Of a stretch of 5,743 nucleotides of DNA, positions 1 to 5,561 are shown one piece after another. The notes under the pieces are model-generated. The model saw only the letters and a list, made by a program, of their open reading frames with translations. It did no database searches and was not told the DNA's origin. The first letter of the stretch is position 1; each line of letters opens with the position of its first letter. A program made the position numbers and the translations under genes. The stretch comes from a bacterium (GTDB lineage Bacteria > Patescibacteriota > Microgenomatia > JAADGY01), in NCBI GenBank assembly GCA_013152165.1, contig JAADGY010000036.1:1-5743 (forward strand), given 5' to 3'.

Positions 1-590
1 AACCATTCAATATCACTATTACTCCCATTCGCCTGACGCTGTATAACCCAGGAATCAGTCTTGGAAATTCTTTCTGTAATTGCTAAGTCAGCTTGATCAT
101 TGATAACCTTTTGGATGAAGTCAGCTTTTTTAGGAAACTTTTTGATTAACTCGGCAGCAAGCTTATTGGCCGGCGGTATTTGCGGTATATGGAATTGAAA
201 ATCCCCTTTTAATTTAAGGGCTAGTAACACTAAGGTCAGACCGACTTCAAACTTGTAATAGTCATTGATGCAAGCTTGGCCTAGATAATAAATCATTTCA
301 ACATGTCTTTTTTTTGATAAAACAAGATCGCTTTCTTCAACAAAATCATCCTTGACTAAAACAACCTCGGTCCAACAAATTGCCCAGCATGTTATTTCTT
401 CAAGGAATTTTTTTAGGTTCTTGGCATCCCTTAATTCTTTTCTTATTTGATCATAATAAGAGCGTTTAACATAGGTTTCTAGAATATTCCACGGCGGCCT
501 TTCTGGGAAAATTTCTTTTCGTTCTCTGCAATATTGTTTTGCTAGTTGATGAAGCGAGAGGCAGTTTTGTCTTACTTCTTGGGCACTCAT
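1..590 (-). CDS. Unrecognised helical protein, 3' end cut off by the window edge
   Basis: An uninterrupted minus-strand frame of 196 codons runs from an ATG at 590-588 off the left edge, so the C-terminus is missing. I do not recognise the family. The protein begins MSAQEVRQNCLSLHQLAKQY and is rich in Lys, Glu, Leu and Ile, with no signal peptide or long membrane segment, so I infer a soluble, mostly alpha-helical cytosolic protein. Visible landmarks are a Trp/Cys-rich helix around residues 73-82 (TCWAICWTEV), a hydrophobic stretch near 120-131 (VGLTLVLLALKL) and a Pro-rich linker (HIPQIPPANK) just after it. Nothing resembles a nucleotide-binding or zinc motif. The start was chosen because it is the first ATG and lies 9 nt downstream of a perfect TATAAT; there is no Shine-Dalgarno sequence, so translation may be leaderless. 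It is divergent from the RNHCP gene. That the frame is coding is well supported by its length and codon pattern; function is unknown. Confidence 0.8.
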   Translation of the reverse strand, partial: MSAQEVRQNCLSLHQLAKQYCRERKEIFPERPPWNILETYVKRSYYDQIRKELRDAKNLKKFLEEITCWAICWTEVVLVKDDFVEESDLVLSKKRHVEMIYYLGQACINDYYKFEVGLTLVLLALKLKGDFQFHIPQIPPANKLAAELIKKFPKKADFIQKVINDQADLAITERISKTDSWVIQRQANGSNSDIEW

Positions 591-592
591 AC

Positions 593-627
593 ATTATAAA
601 TTATACGGACTTGTCAAATATAGTCGA
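593..627 (-). promoter_or_regulatory. Candidate promoter of the leftward unrecognised gene
   Basis: Read on the minus strand, TATAAT lies at 605-600 and a second TATAAT at 598-593. TCGACT at 627-622 is a 4/6 match to the -35 consensus with a 16-nt spacer to the first box. A perfect TTGACA at 617-612 is too close to either -10 (6 or 13 nt) to act as a normal -35. With the first box, transcription would start within a few bases of the ATG at 590, giving a leaderless or nearly leaderless message. Confidence 0.5.
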
Positions 628-645
628 TTTATGGGGTTGTTGGGG

Positions 646-651
646 TAAAAT
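646..651 (+). promoter_or_regulatory. Candidate -10 box for the RNHCP gene
   Basis: TAAAAT lies 15 nt before the ATG at 667, giving a predicted leader of only about 9 nt. A weak purine-rich stretch AAAGGCGGGG (652-661) could serve as a ribosome binding site. No good -35 is visible; TCGATT (625-630), 15 nt upstream, is a poor match. The region is shared with the divergent gene at 590. Confidence 0.35.
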
Positions 652-666
652 AAAGGCGGGGAAAAT

Positions 667-975
667 ATGAAAACTAAACGGTTTCAACGAAAAAAAGAGG
701 ATTTTGTTTGTGATAACTGCGGGGCGGGGGTTATCGGCAATGGCTATACCAACCACTGCCCCAAGTGTCTGTATTCCAAACATGTTGATGTTAATCCGGG
801 GGACAGGCAAGCCGGATGCGGCGGCTTGATGCGGCCGGCTGGGCTAAAGACCAAAAACAATCAATATCAAATAATCCACCGGTGCCTTAAGTGCGGGCAT
901 GTTCAATCAACCAGGACATCGGTTCATGATGATTTCGAAAAAATTCTTAAGTTAAGCCGGGGTGAAAAGTGGTAG
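667..975 (+). CDS. RNHCP domain zinc-ribbon protein
   Basis: The 102-residue product matches the small RNHCP family, named for an Arg-Asn-His-Cys-Pro signature; here the signature reads TNHCPKCLYSKHVD (residues 28-41), with Thr in place of the first Arg. Metal-ligand candidates are paired cysteines CDNC (15-18), CPKC (31-34) and CLKC (73-76), plus Cys51 in GCGGLMRP and His30, His39, His71 and His78, arranged like one or two zinc ribbons. The N-terminus is basic (KTKRFQRKK). RNHCP proteins have no established biochemical role that I know of; zinc ribbons of this size often bind nucleic acid, which is only inference here. The length is essentially a whole single-domain family member. The start is the only upstream ATG in frame and sits after the first basic residues expected for the family. 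The gene stands alone, with a promoter for the next gene directly downstream. Confidence 0.85.
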   Translation: MKTKRFQRKKEDFVCDNCGAGVIGNGYTNHCPKCLYSKHVDVNPGDRQAGCGGLMRPAGLKTKNNQYQIIHRCLKCGHVQSTRTSVHDDFEKILKLSRGEKW

Positions 976-1032
976 CGGGAGTTTGGGTTTTATTTGCTTA
1001 GCGGGGGAAAGGCGAAAAAGATAAAGCGGTTG

Positions 1033-1061
1033 TTGACGTTTACTATGGGTAAATGTATAAT
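1033..1061 (+). promoter_or_regulatory. Strong sigma70-type promoter
   Basis: TTGACG (1033-1038) and TATAAT (1056-1061) are separated by exactly 17 nt, matching the housekeeping consensus at 11 of 12 positions. Transcription should begin near 1068, leaving a leader of about 75 nt before the ATG at 1143. This is the best canonical promoter in the window and drives the small secreted protein. Confidence 0.8.
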
Positions 1062-1142
1062 CAGCCATCCGAATTATTTTTGGAAAAAAGCAGTTGATTG
1101 ACTGAATATAAGTTAAATGAAGAAGGGGGGTGGCAGGAACGA

Positions 1143-1598
1143 ATGAAAAGAATATTTATAAGTTTAGCTTTAGTTATCGCATTGTTAAGTTTTGGCTCTT
1201 ATTTTGCCAAGCAGGCTCAAGCAGCTTCGCATCAGGGAAGGCTGGTTTTTTATACAACTACTAACAAAAAGTGGTTGAAAAATTCTCCGACCTACTCTAT
1301 CGTGGTTGGAGTTTTATGCGATGGAAGCAAGGCGGTTTGTATGAAGCCTAGATATGCCAGCTACAGATGGCGAGGCAGGGCCTATAACAGCAAATTAAGG
1401 TTTTCAGGCATAAATAGAGCGGGCAAATACATTTTTTACACCATGGCTCCTTCTAATGTTAATTATCTAAGGATTAGCTATAGGCATGACGGCCGTATGT
1501 TAAAACAGTTAATTAACAATATGGGCCGGCGATGGATTGTTAAAGTAGGAAGAAATAGCATGATAATTGTGCCTAGACATAAAAGAATAGGCAGGTAA
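1143..1598 (+). CDS. Small basic secreted protein of unknown function
   Basis: From the ATG at 1143 the product has 151 residues and starts with a textbook Sec signal peptide: MKR, a hydrophobic core IFISLALVIALLSFGSYF, then AKQAQA with likely cleavage after Ala27. The in-frame TTG at 1098 would add 15 charged residues ahead of the signal and is less likely; AGGA at 1135-1138, 4 nt before the ATG, supports the shorter form. The mature part (about 124 residues) is strongly basic (many Arg, Lys and Tyr) and contains just two cysteines, Cys59 and Cys66, that could form a disulfide outside the membrane. Repeated aromatic, strand-like segments such as RLVFYTTT, KYIFYTMAP and WIVKVGRNSMIIV suggest a small beta-sandwich, but I recognise no family. 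It is transcribed alone, between a strong promoter and a clear terminator, so it may be abundant. A role at the cell envelope or in binding an acidic polymer is speculation from its charge. Confidence 0.78.
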   Translation: MKRIFISLALVIALLSFGSYFAKQAQAASHQGRLVFYTTTNKKWLKNSPTYSIVVGVLCDGSKAVCMKPRYASYRWRGRAYNSKLRFSGINRAGKYIFYTMAPSNVNYLRISYRHDGRMLKQLINNMGRRWIVKVGRNSMIIVPRHKRIGR

Positions 1599-1611
1599 GG
1601 AATTTTGTTTT

Positions 1612-1656
1612 GAAAAAGCCACCACAATTTTTTAAAAAAAGAGTGGTGGCTTTTTC
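1612..1656 (+). terminator. Hairpin terminator after the secreted protein gene
   Basis: A perfect 14-bp inverted repeat, GAAAAAGCCACCAC (1612-1625) and GTGGTGGCTTTTTC (1643-1656), encloses a 17-nt AT-only-cored loop. The transcript has A's before the GC-rich stem and U's after it, as in a classical intrinsic terminator. The symmetry means it could stop transcription from either side. It lies 14 nt after the TAA at 1598. Confidence 0.88.
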
Positions 1657-1701
1657 GATTTGGTTGGCAATGTTAAATAGAAAAGACGGGTAAGTGTTCT
1701 G

Positions 1702-1715
1702 TGATATCATAAAAT
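1702..1715 (+). promoter_or_regulatory. Extended -10 promoter, near-leaderless
   Basis: TGA followed directly by TATCAT (1702-1710) fits an extended -10 element; TAAAAT (1710-1715) overlaps it as an alternative. The ATG at 1723 is 12 or 7 nt from these boxes, with no Shine-Dalgarno sequence in between, so the message would have a leader of about 0-6 nt. No -35 is evident. TGATATCA (1702-1709) is itself an 8-bp palindrome. Confidence 0.45.
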
Positions 1716-1729
1716 TATCATCATGATAA
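1715..1729. repeat. Perfect 15-bp palindrome over the start codon
   Basis: TTATCATCATGATAA has 7-bp arms around a single C, and its right arm begins with the ATG at 1723. It covers the predicted transcription start and the first codons, a position where a bound repressor would block initiation. Whether it is an operator or chance is not decided by the sequence. Confidence 0.4.
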
Positions 1730-2922
1730 GGCGTCTGGGTCTGGTTGTTGTTATTGGCTTGTTTTTTTTGGCTGTGGCGGCAAGTGTTGGAAAAAACTCT
1801 AGGCGCTTGGAAAAAGAGGGTGTTAAGGTTGGAAAGCTGGTTAAAAAGATACAAAAAACAAAACCACTAGCCGATAAAATCGCTTTTCCCAAACAATACT
1901 TTCAATCAAGTGTGATCAAGGGGTGCTTTACTAACGGCGAGCATGAATTGTTTGCTGTCAATGATTTTTATTTTTTGCCCAACAAAAATCCCTGCCAAGC
2001 TGATTTGATCGATGTCAAGACTCCAACAGCCGGAAGCTCAGCGGCGGTTTATGTTAGCGATATGGTTTGTGCCGGCAATGGCTTGCAAGACCCAATCAAG
2101 CTAAGTTTAAAAGTGAAGGAATACAACCTTGTTATTGGCTTGGATGAGGGTGTGTTTGGGGTAGTCAGCACTGGCTGCGGGTCGGGTTTTTACGGCCGAG
2201 TGTTCGGCGTTTCAGCAAGCCAAAACGGCGATAAGCTAAACATAGCGGCTTTGGGCAAGATGACCGAGTTAAGCTGGGCCAAAAAGTTTTCCGATGCTTA
2301 TTTTATTTTGGGCAACGCAAAGGAATCCTTGGTGCCGATTGAGCAACAGTGGCATTTCATGCCGCGAGAATATCAAATGCTTTTATTTCTTCTAAGGGAT
2401 CGGCAGGTAGTACTGCAGGCAGTGATCCCAACTATTTTAAAATACGGAGTTGATGTTGATATAAAAAACGAAGTTTTTTATCGAGAACCTAGAATCGCGT
2501 GGCAAGAACAGAAAAATTATTTGGCTTTTGTCGAGTTGGCAGAGCGTGATTCGGCTGATTATTTAAAGTTCGTTGATTTAAACAAGAATGAACGGCCTGT
2601 TGTAGTAACGATCAGTAATGATTCAGAGCGGTTTAGAACGGTGGCATTTGATGAAAACGGTTGGCTTTGGGTGTTGAGCAGTTATCATCAAAAGAAGGGC
2701 AAGGGTGAGAAATTTGTTTTAAGTTCTTATCAAATAGCTGATAACATTGTTAATCAGTTTGATAAGGTGGCCAAAATTGATATAGGACAGATATCAAAAG
2801 TGGGTGAAAAAGACTATCTAAAGTTGTCAGTTAAGAATCAACGGGCAACTATCAGCCAGGTTTTTCCGGATTCAGCAAATAAGAAAAGTCGGTTAGTGAC
2901 AACACTCCCCCTACCCTATTAG
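1723..2922 (+). CDS. Unrecognised exported or membrane-anchored protein, 399 residues
   Basis: The protein starts MIRR followed by a hydrophobic segment LGLVVVIGLFFLAVAASVG (residues 5-23), which is a signal peptide or a single N-terminal membrane anchor; no lipobox cysteine follows it. A short charged stretch (24-47, many Lys and Glu) could be a linker or brief coiled coil. The rest is predicted extracytoplasmic, and its only four cysteines (68, 91, 116, 152) all lie in the first half, enough for two disulfides. The second half has strand-turn-strand segments such as VAFDENGWLWVLSS (307-320) and YLKFVDLNKNERPVVV (280-295), reminiscent of beta-propeller blades, though no repeat is regular enough to call. 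I recognise no family and see no catalytic motif. The ATG at 1723 is the first in frame; it has no ribosome binding site and seems to be leaderless. The gene follows a terminator and precedes ddl by 42 bp, so it has its own promoter. Confidence 0.8.
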   Translation: MIRRLGLVVVIGLFFLAVAASVGKNSRRLEKEGVKVGKLVKKIQKTKPLADKIAFPKQYFQSSVIKGCFTNGEHELFAVNDFYFLPNKNPCQADLIDVKTPTAGSSAAVYVSDMVCAGNGLQDPIKLSLKVKEYNLVIGLDEGVFGVVSTGCGSGFYGRVFGVSASQNGDKLNIAALGKMTELSWAKKFSDAYFILGNAKESLVPIEQQWHFMPREYQMLLFLLRDRQVVLQAVIPTILKYGVDVDIKNEVFYREPRIAWQEQKNYLAFVELAERDSADYLKFVDLNKNERPVVVTISNDSERFRTVAFDENGWLWVLSSYHQKKGKGEKFVLSSYQIADNIVNQFDKVAKIDIGQISKVGEKDYLKLSVKNQRATISQVFPDSANKKSRLVTTLPLPY

Positions 2923-2938
2923 CACACACCGGGTGTGC
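2922..2938. repeat. Short inverted repeat between the exported-protein gene and ddl
   Basis: GCACAC (2922-2927) and GTGTGC (2933-2938) form a 6-bp stem with loop ACCGG, starting on the last base of the upstream stop codon. Neither strand has a T-run after it, so it is not a standard intrinsic terminator. It lies about 15 nt ahead of the ddl -10 box, where a regulator of ddl could bind. Confidence 0.4.
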
Positions 2939-2950
2939 AAAATCTGGCCA

Positions 2951-2959
2951 TGCCATAAT
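2951..2959 (+). promoter_or_regulatory. Extended -10 promoter immediately before ddl
   Basis: TGC followed by CATAAT (2951-2959) matches an extended -10 with 5 of 6 core bases. The ddl ATG begins only 5 nt later at 2965, so a transcript starting about 7 nt beyond the box would begin at or next to the ATG. No Shine-Dalgarno sequence and no -35 of the right spacing are visible. Confidence 0.45.
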
Positions 2960-2964
2960 AAAGA

Positions 2965-3942
2965 ATGAGGCGACAGCGATTAAGAATAGCGGTGTTGTTT
3001 GGCGGCTGGGGAGAGGAAAAAGAGATTTCTGTTCAAAGCGGGCGGTTTGTTATAGACAATTTGGATAAAAGAAAATATGAAGTGATTGGGGTAGCGGTTA
3101 AAACAGTAGATGATTTGATTGGTTTAAAAGGCAGAGCGGACTATGTTTTTATTGCTTTGCACGGGCGGCTGGGTGAAGGCGGTTATGTACAGGCTTTGCT
3201 TGATATGATGGGGCTTTCGTATTCTTCGGCCGGGCCCCTAGCCTCTCAGATTGGGATGAACAAAGTAGCGTTTAAGCGGGTGTTGAAAAGTGAAAAACTG
3301 CCAACTATTGATGATGTTGTTTTGGATTATGATAACGATAGAGTTTTGATTGGGGACAAGTCCGGCTACGCACAGGTTTCAGGCGGTGTTGACCTTGGAT
3401 TAACAGCTAAGTTAATTGATGGGCGGCTTGGTTATCCGGTTTTTGTCAAGCCAGCTGATTCCGGCAGCAGTTTTGGCGTAAGCCGGGTGGAACAAGCCAG
3501 CGATGTTAAATCAGCGGTAGATAAGGCTAAGCGGTTTGGCCGGATGGTAATAATAGAAAAGGAGGTGGCTGGCGATGAGTTGACGGTTTCTTTTGTTGGC
3601 AAAACTATCCTGCCGCCGATTTTGATTAAACCTAAAAAGGGCGTGTTTTTTAACTATGAAAGCAAGTACACAAATGGCGGAGCTGAAGAGATTTGCCCGG
3701 CGCCGGTGCCGATGGAGACTGAAAAAGTCTTAAAGCGGTTGAGCTTAAAGATAAAACAAGCGGTTGGGGTTGAAACTTATGGCCGGGTGGATTTTATGAT
3801 GGACAAAAAAACCGGAGGCATTTATCCGTTGGAAATAAACACAATACCGGGGATGACTAAAACCAGCTTACTACCCAAGGCTGCCGCCGCTTTTGGCTGG
3901 CCGCCGGAGCGGTTGCTGGATGAAATAATCAGCGCAAGATAA
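2965..3942 (+). CDS. ddl: D-alanine--D-alanine ligase
   Basis: This ATP-grasp enzyme joins two D-alanines, using ATP via an acyl phosphate, to make the dipeptide that ends the peptidoglycan stem; it acts in the cytoplasm, and its product is the substrate of MurF. The 325 residues cover a whole family member. The N-terminal domain has LFGGWGEEKEIS (11-22), with Glu18 at the position of E. coli DdlB Glu15, and LHGRLGEGG (65-73). The ATP-binding parts include Lys100, FVKPADSGSSFGV (160-172; Lys162, Ser168) and Glu198. NYESKY (230-235) has Tyr235 where D-lactate-type ligases carry Phe or His, pointing to a true D-Ala-D-Ala enzyme. Arg274, Asp276, Glu290 and Asn292 supply metal and phosphate contacts, and PGMTKTSLLP (295-304) ends the site. 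The loop at 121-155 looks somewhat longer than usual. The start has the expected short N-terminus but no ribosome binding site. No mur or fts genes adjoin it here. Confidence 0.97.
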   Translation: MRRQRLRIAVLFGGWGEEKEISVQSGRFVIDNLDKRKYEVIGVAVKTVDDLIGLKGRADYVFIALHGRLGEGGYVQALLDMMGLSYSSAGPLASQIGMNKVAFKRVLKSEKLPTIDDVVLDYDNDRVLIGDKSGYAQVSGGVDLGLTAKLIDGRLGYPVFVKPADSGSSFGVSRVEQASDVKSAVDKAKRFGRMVIIEKEVAGDELTVSFVGKTILPPILIKPKKGVFFNYESKYTNGGAEEICPAPVPMETEKVLKRLSLKIKQAVGVETYGRVDFMMDKKTGGIYPLEINTIPGMTKTSLLPKAAAAFGWPPERLLDEIISAR

Positions 3943-3960
3943 AAGGTTGGCAGGTGCCAA
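3943..3960 (-). terminator. Weak candidate terminator for the helicase transcript
   Basis: Read on the minus strand, TTGGCA-CC-TGCCAA (3960-3947) can form a 5-bp stem with a 4-nt loop and is followed by CC and TTTT (3944-3941 region). It lies about 38 nt past the helicase stop and abuts the ddl stop, so convergent transcripts meet here. The stem is short, hence low confidence; no stronger signal is present in the 55-bp gap. Confidence 0.35.
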
Positions 3961-3997
3961 GAAAACTGGTACGCTGCAAATTGGTTTTAAGGTCTAT

Positions 3998-5209
3998 TTA
4001 ATCAACAAAGGTTATAGCTACGCCTTTTTTGCCGGCCCGGCCGGTGCGGCCGATGCGGTGGATATAGTCATCGTAGGTGCCTGGCGTGTCATAATTTATG
4101 ACGTGGGTCACGTTTTGAATATCAAGCCCTCTGGAAGCAACATCGGTAGCTAATAAAACCTGGACTTGGTTATTTTTCAGCAGGCGAAGAGCTCTTAGCC
4201 TTTGTGATTGTCTTTTGTCTCCATGAATGGCGATGGCTTTGAAGCCTCTTTTGATTAAGCTGGCTTCAAGCCGGTTGATGCCTTGTTTGGTTCGGCCGAA
4301 AACCAAAACCTTTTTAAACTCTTCTTTAAGCAATAATTGATGGAGTATTTCAAGCTTGTTTTTACCTTGGGTTTTAATTATGTCTTGATCGACGTTTTGA
4401 CATGTCGGGCCGGTTTTAACCGAAACAATGACAGGATTGACTAGAAAATCTTTCATAACCAACTTGGTTGCGGCCGGTACGGTGGCCGAGAAAAACAAAG
4501 ACTGCCTATCTTTTGATAATAACGAGACGATGTGTTTAATGTCATGAATAAAACCCATGTCCAGCATGCGATCAACCTCATCCAAAACAACGTTAGAGTA
4601 ATGATTCAAACGAAGAATGCGCCGATTGGTTAAATCCTTAATTCTGCCCGGAGTGCCGATGACAAAGTTTGGCCGACGCGACAGGCCGTGAGCTTGAGCT
4701 CTTAGGGAAGTGCCGCCGATGCATAAAGTCGAGAACATGTTCATCCCCAAACTAAACAGTTTAAATTCTTCTTGGATCTGGACAGCCAGTTCGCGGGTGG
4801 GGGTGATGATCAAAACTTTTTGAGTTCTGTCTTTGGCTACTTTGGTTATCAAAGGCAGTAAAAAAGCGGCGGTTTTGCCGGTGCCGGTGTTGGCGATGCC
4901 GACCAGATCTTTGCCTTCTAATATAGGAATTATGGCTTGGTCTTGGACGGCGGTTGGCTTATCAAAGCCTCGGCTTAAAATGTTCTTTTGAACTACATCA
5001 TTTAGCGGAAAGTCGGTAAAGTTGTGAGTTGGAACATAGGGAGCTTCGATAGCATCAGCCGCCTTTTTAATAAACATGGACGGGTTTATGGCCGGCCCCC
5101 GGCTTCTGTAGCGGCCTTGGCCGTTTGATCGGTTGGGGCGATAACGGGTGGATGATCTGCGATTTGATCCGCGAAAACCACGGGAATAACCACTTTTAAA
5201 ATTTCTCAT
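3998..5209 (-). CDS. DEAD-box RNA helicase
   Basis: An ATP-dependent helicase that remodels RNA duplexes, of the RhlE/CsdA-like kind used in ribosome assembly or RNA decay. The order of motifs is complete in the 403-residue product: Q motif region with Phe64 to Gln89, motif I ANTGTGKT (106-113), Ia PTRELA (137-142), Ib TPGR (186-189), II DEVD (210-213) in place of DEAD, III SAT (241-243), IV VLVFGRT (301-307), V ATDVASRGLD (354-363) and VI HRIGRTGRAG (384-393). The first 40 residues are a disordered Arg/Gly/Ser/Asn-rich stretch, probably RNA-binding. The protein stops 10 residues after motif VI, so the C-terminal extension common in this family is absent. The ATG at 5209-5207 was preferred over an upstream frame start at 5254 because TAAGGA (5220-5215) lies 5 nt before it. 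The Asp in the fourth position of motif II is a known variant, so activity is expected. It converges on ddl. Confidence 0.95.
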   Translation of the reverse strand: MRNFKSGYSRGFRGSNRRSSTRYRPNRSNGQGRYRSRGPAINPSMFIKKAADAIEAPYVPTHNFTDFPLNDVVQKNILSRGFDKPTAVQDQAIIPILEGKDLVGIANTGTGKTAAFLLPLITKVAKDRTQKVLIITPTRELAVQIQEEFKLFSLGMNMFSTLCIGGTSLRAQAHGLSRRPNFVIGTPGRIKDLTNRRILRLNHYSNVVLDEVDRMLDMGFIHDIKHIVSLLSKDRQSLFFSATVPAATKLVMKDFLVNPVIVSVKTGPTCQNVDQDIIKTQGKNKLEILHQLLLKEEFKKVLVFGRTKQGINRLEASLIKRGFKAIAIHGDKRQSQRLRALRLLKNNQVQVLLATDVASRGLDIQNVTHVINYDTPGTYDDYIHRIGRTGRAGKKGVAITFVD

Positions 5210-5214
5210 ATTTT

Positions 5215-5220
5215 TCCTTA
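5215..5220 (-). promoter_or_regulatory. Ribosome binding site that fixes the helicase start
   Basis: On the minus strand TAAGGA is 5 nt ahead of the ATG at 5209-5207. It is the clearest Shine-Dalgarno site in the window, and it rules in the 403-residue form over a 418-residue form starting at 5254. An extended -10-like TGT-TATATT (5229-5221) overlaps it but would remove the site from the message. Confidence 0.7.
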
Positions 5221-5289
5221 AATATAACAGGTGCTCAAAGGGAGGCGATTTCAAAAAGGGAAGATCTAAAAACCTTGACCAAGTAAACC

Positions 5290-5313
5290 GACTCGAACCA
5301 GTCCTAATGACTG
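5290..5313 (-). other. Two mutually exclusive small hairpins in the helicase leader
   Basis: Between the candidate promoter and the helicase start, CAGTC (5299-5303) can pair with GACTG (5309-5313), or its AGTC (5300-5303) can pair instead with GACT (5290-5293). The two short stems share a segment and cannot form together. They are only 4-5 bp, so this is a weak hint of leader structure rather than a recognised riboswitch. Confidence 0.2.
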
Positions 5314-5337
5314 ATTAATATTTCAAGCTAACAAAAG

Positions 5338-5346
5338 ATTATAACA
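5338..5346 (-). promoter_or_regulatory. Candidate extended -10 promoter for the helicase
   Basis: Read on the minus strand, TGT followed by a perfect TATAAT (5346-5338) is an extended -10 element. No good -35 lies 16-18 nt upstream. Initiation near 5331 would give a leader of about 120 nt before the helicase ATG, containing its ribosome binding site. Cold-shock helicase genes are known for long leaders, but nothing here proves such regulation. Confidence 0.5.
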
Positions 5347-5362
5347 TGTTTGAGGGGGGTTT

Positions 5363-5411
5363 GCTTTAAAGCGTAGTTTGCTAGGGTGTGTTTTAGGTGA
5401 AGCACCACCCT
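5363..5411. repeat. Small palindrome and nested hairpin in the intergenic region
   Basis: GCTTTAAAGC (5363-5372) is a perfect 10-bp palindrome. Next to it AGGGTG (5383-5388) pairs with CACCCT (5406-5411), with an inner GGTG (5396-5399) able to pair with CACC (5403-5406). No T-run follows on either strand, so it is not a standard terminator. Confidence 0.35.
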
Positions 5412-5419
5412 CTTAACCT

Positions 5420-5448
5420 TTGAGTAAGATTAAAAAACGGAGTACAAT
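5420..5448 (+). promoter_or_regulatory. Candidate rightward promoter facing the palindrome array
   Basis: TTGAGT (5420-5425) and TACAAT (5443-5448) are 17 nt apart, matching 4/6 and 5/6 of the sigma70 consensus. Transcription would start near 5455, a few bases before the 36-bp palindrome at 5458. No gene follows within the window, so the transcript would be a leader, a noncoding RNA, or belong to a gene beyond 5743. Confidence 0.4.
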
Positions 5449-5457
5449 CTAAAAGCT

Positions 5458-5493
5458 TTTTTACTACACCACTATATAGTAGTGTAGTAAAAA
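5458..5493. repeat. 36-bp near-perfect palindrome
   Basis: Two 18-bp arms meet without a spacer at 5475/5476 with one mismatch (C5470 against A5481). The inner 26 bases (5463-5488) start ACTACACCACTAT and are the same length as the two palindromes that follow. T's lie on the outside left and A's on the outside right, the reverse of an intrinsic terminator on both strands. Placed just after a candidate promoter, it resembles an operator. Confidence 0.85.
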
Positions 5494-5498
5494 TCAGG

Positions 5499-5530
5499 GA
5501 TGGCACTATCACACTCTAGAGTACGATAGT
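5499..5530. repeat. First copy of a 26-bp palindrome (imperfect)
   Basis: The left arm ACTATCACACTCT (5505-5517) faces AGAGTACGATAGT (5518-5530), with two interior mismatches. It matches the copy at 5568-5593 at 24 of 26 positions, and similarity extends left through GATG (5499-5502), making a 32-bp direct repeat unit with a 63-bp period. Confidence 0.85.
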
Positions 5531-5561
5531 ATCTTCTCTGTTAAGGTAATAGTCTTTTAGA

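Noticed and set aside
601..810. Minus-strand open frame antisense to the RNHCP gene
   Set aside because: It covers the opposite strand of conserved zinc-ribbon codons and overlaps both divergent promoters.
1098..1142. TTG start adding 15 residues to the secreted protein
   Set aside because: It would put charged residues before an otherwise standard signal peptide, while the ATG at 1143 has AGGA just upstream.
1573..1892. Two minus-strand frames spanning the terminator and the start of the exported protein
   Set aside because: They run across a clear terminator and a signal-peptide coding region, and are explained by AT-rich antisense sequence.
3947..4153. Plus-strand open frame of 68 codons starting at TTG
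   Set aside because: It lies almost entirely antisense to the conserved motifs V-VI end of the helicase, has no promoter or ribosome site and no recognisable protein.
5210..5254. Helicase start 15 residues further upstream
   Set aside because: The shorter form has a good Shine-Dalgarno site, and the extra residues would be encoded by that site and the leader.
5275..5310. tRNA-like GGTTCGAGTC on the minus strand
   Set aside because: The flanking bases do not form a T-stem, and no acceptor or anticodon arms can be drawn.
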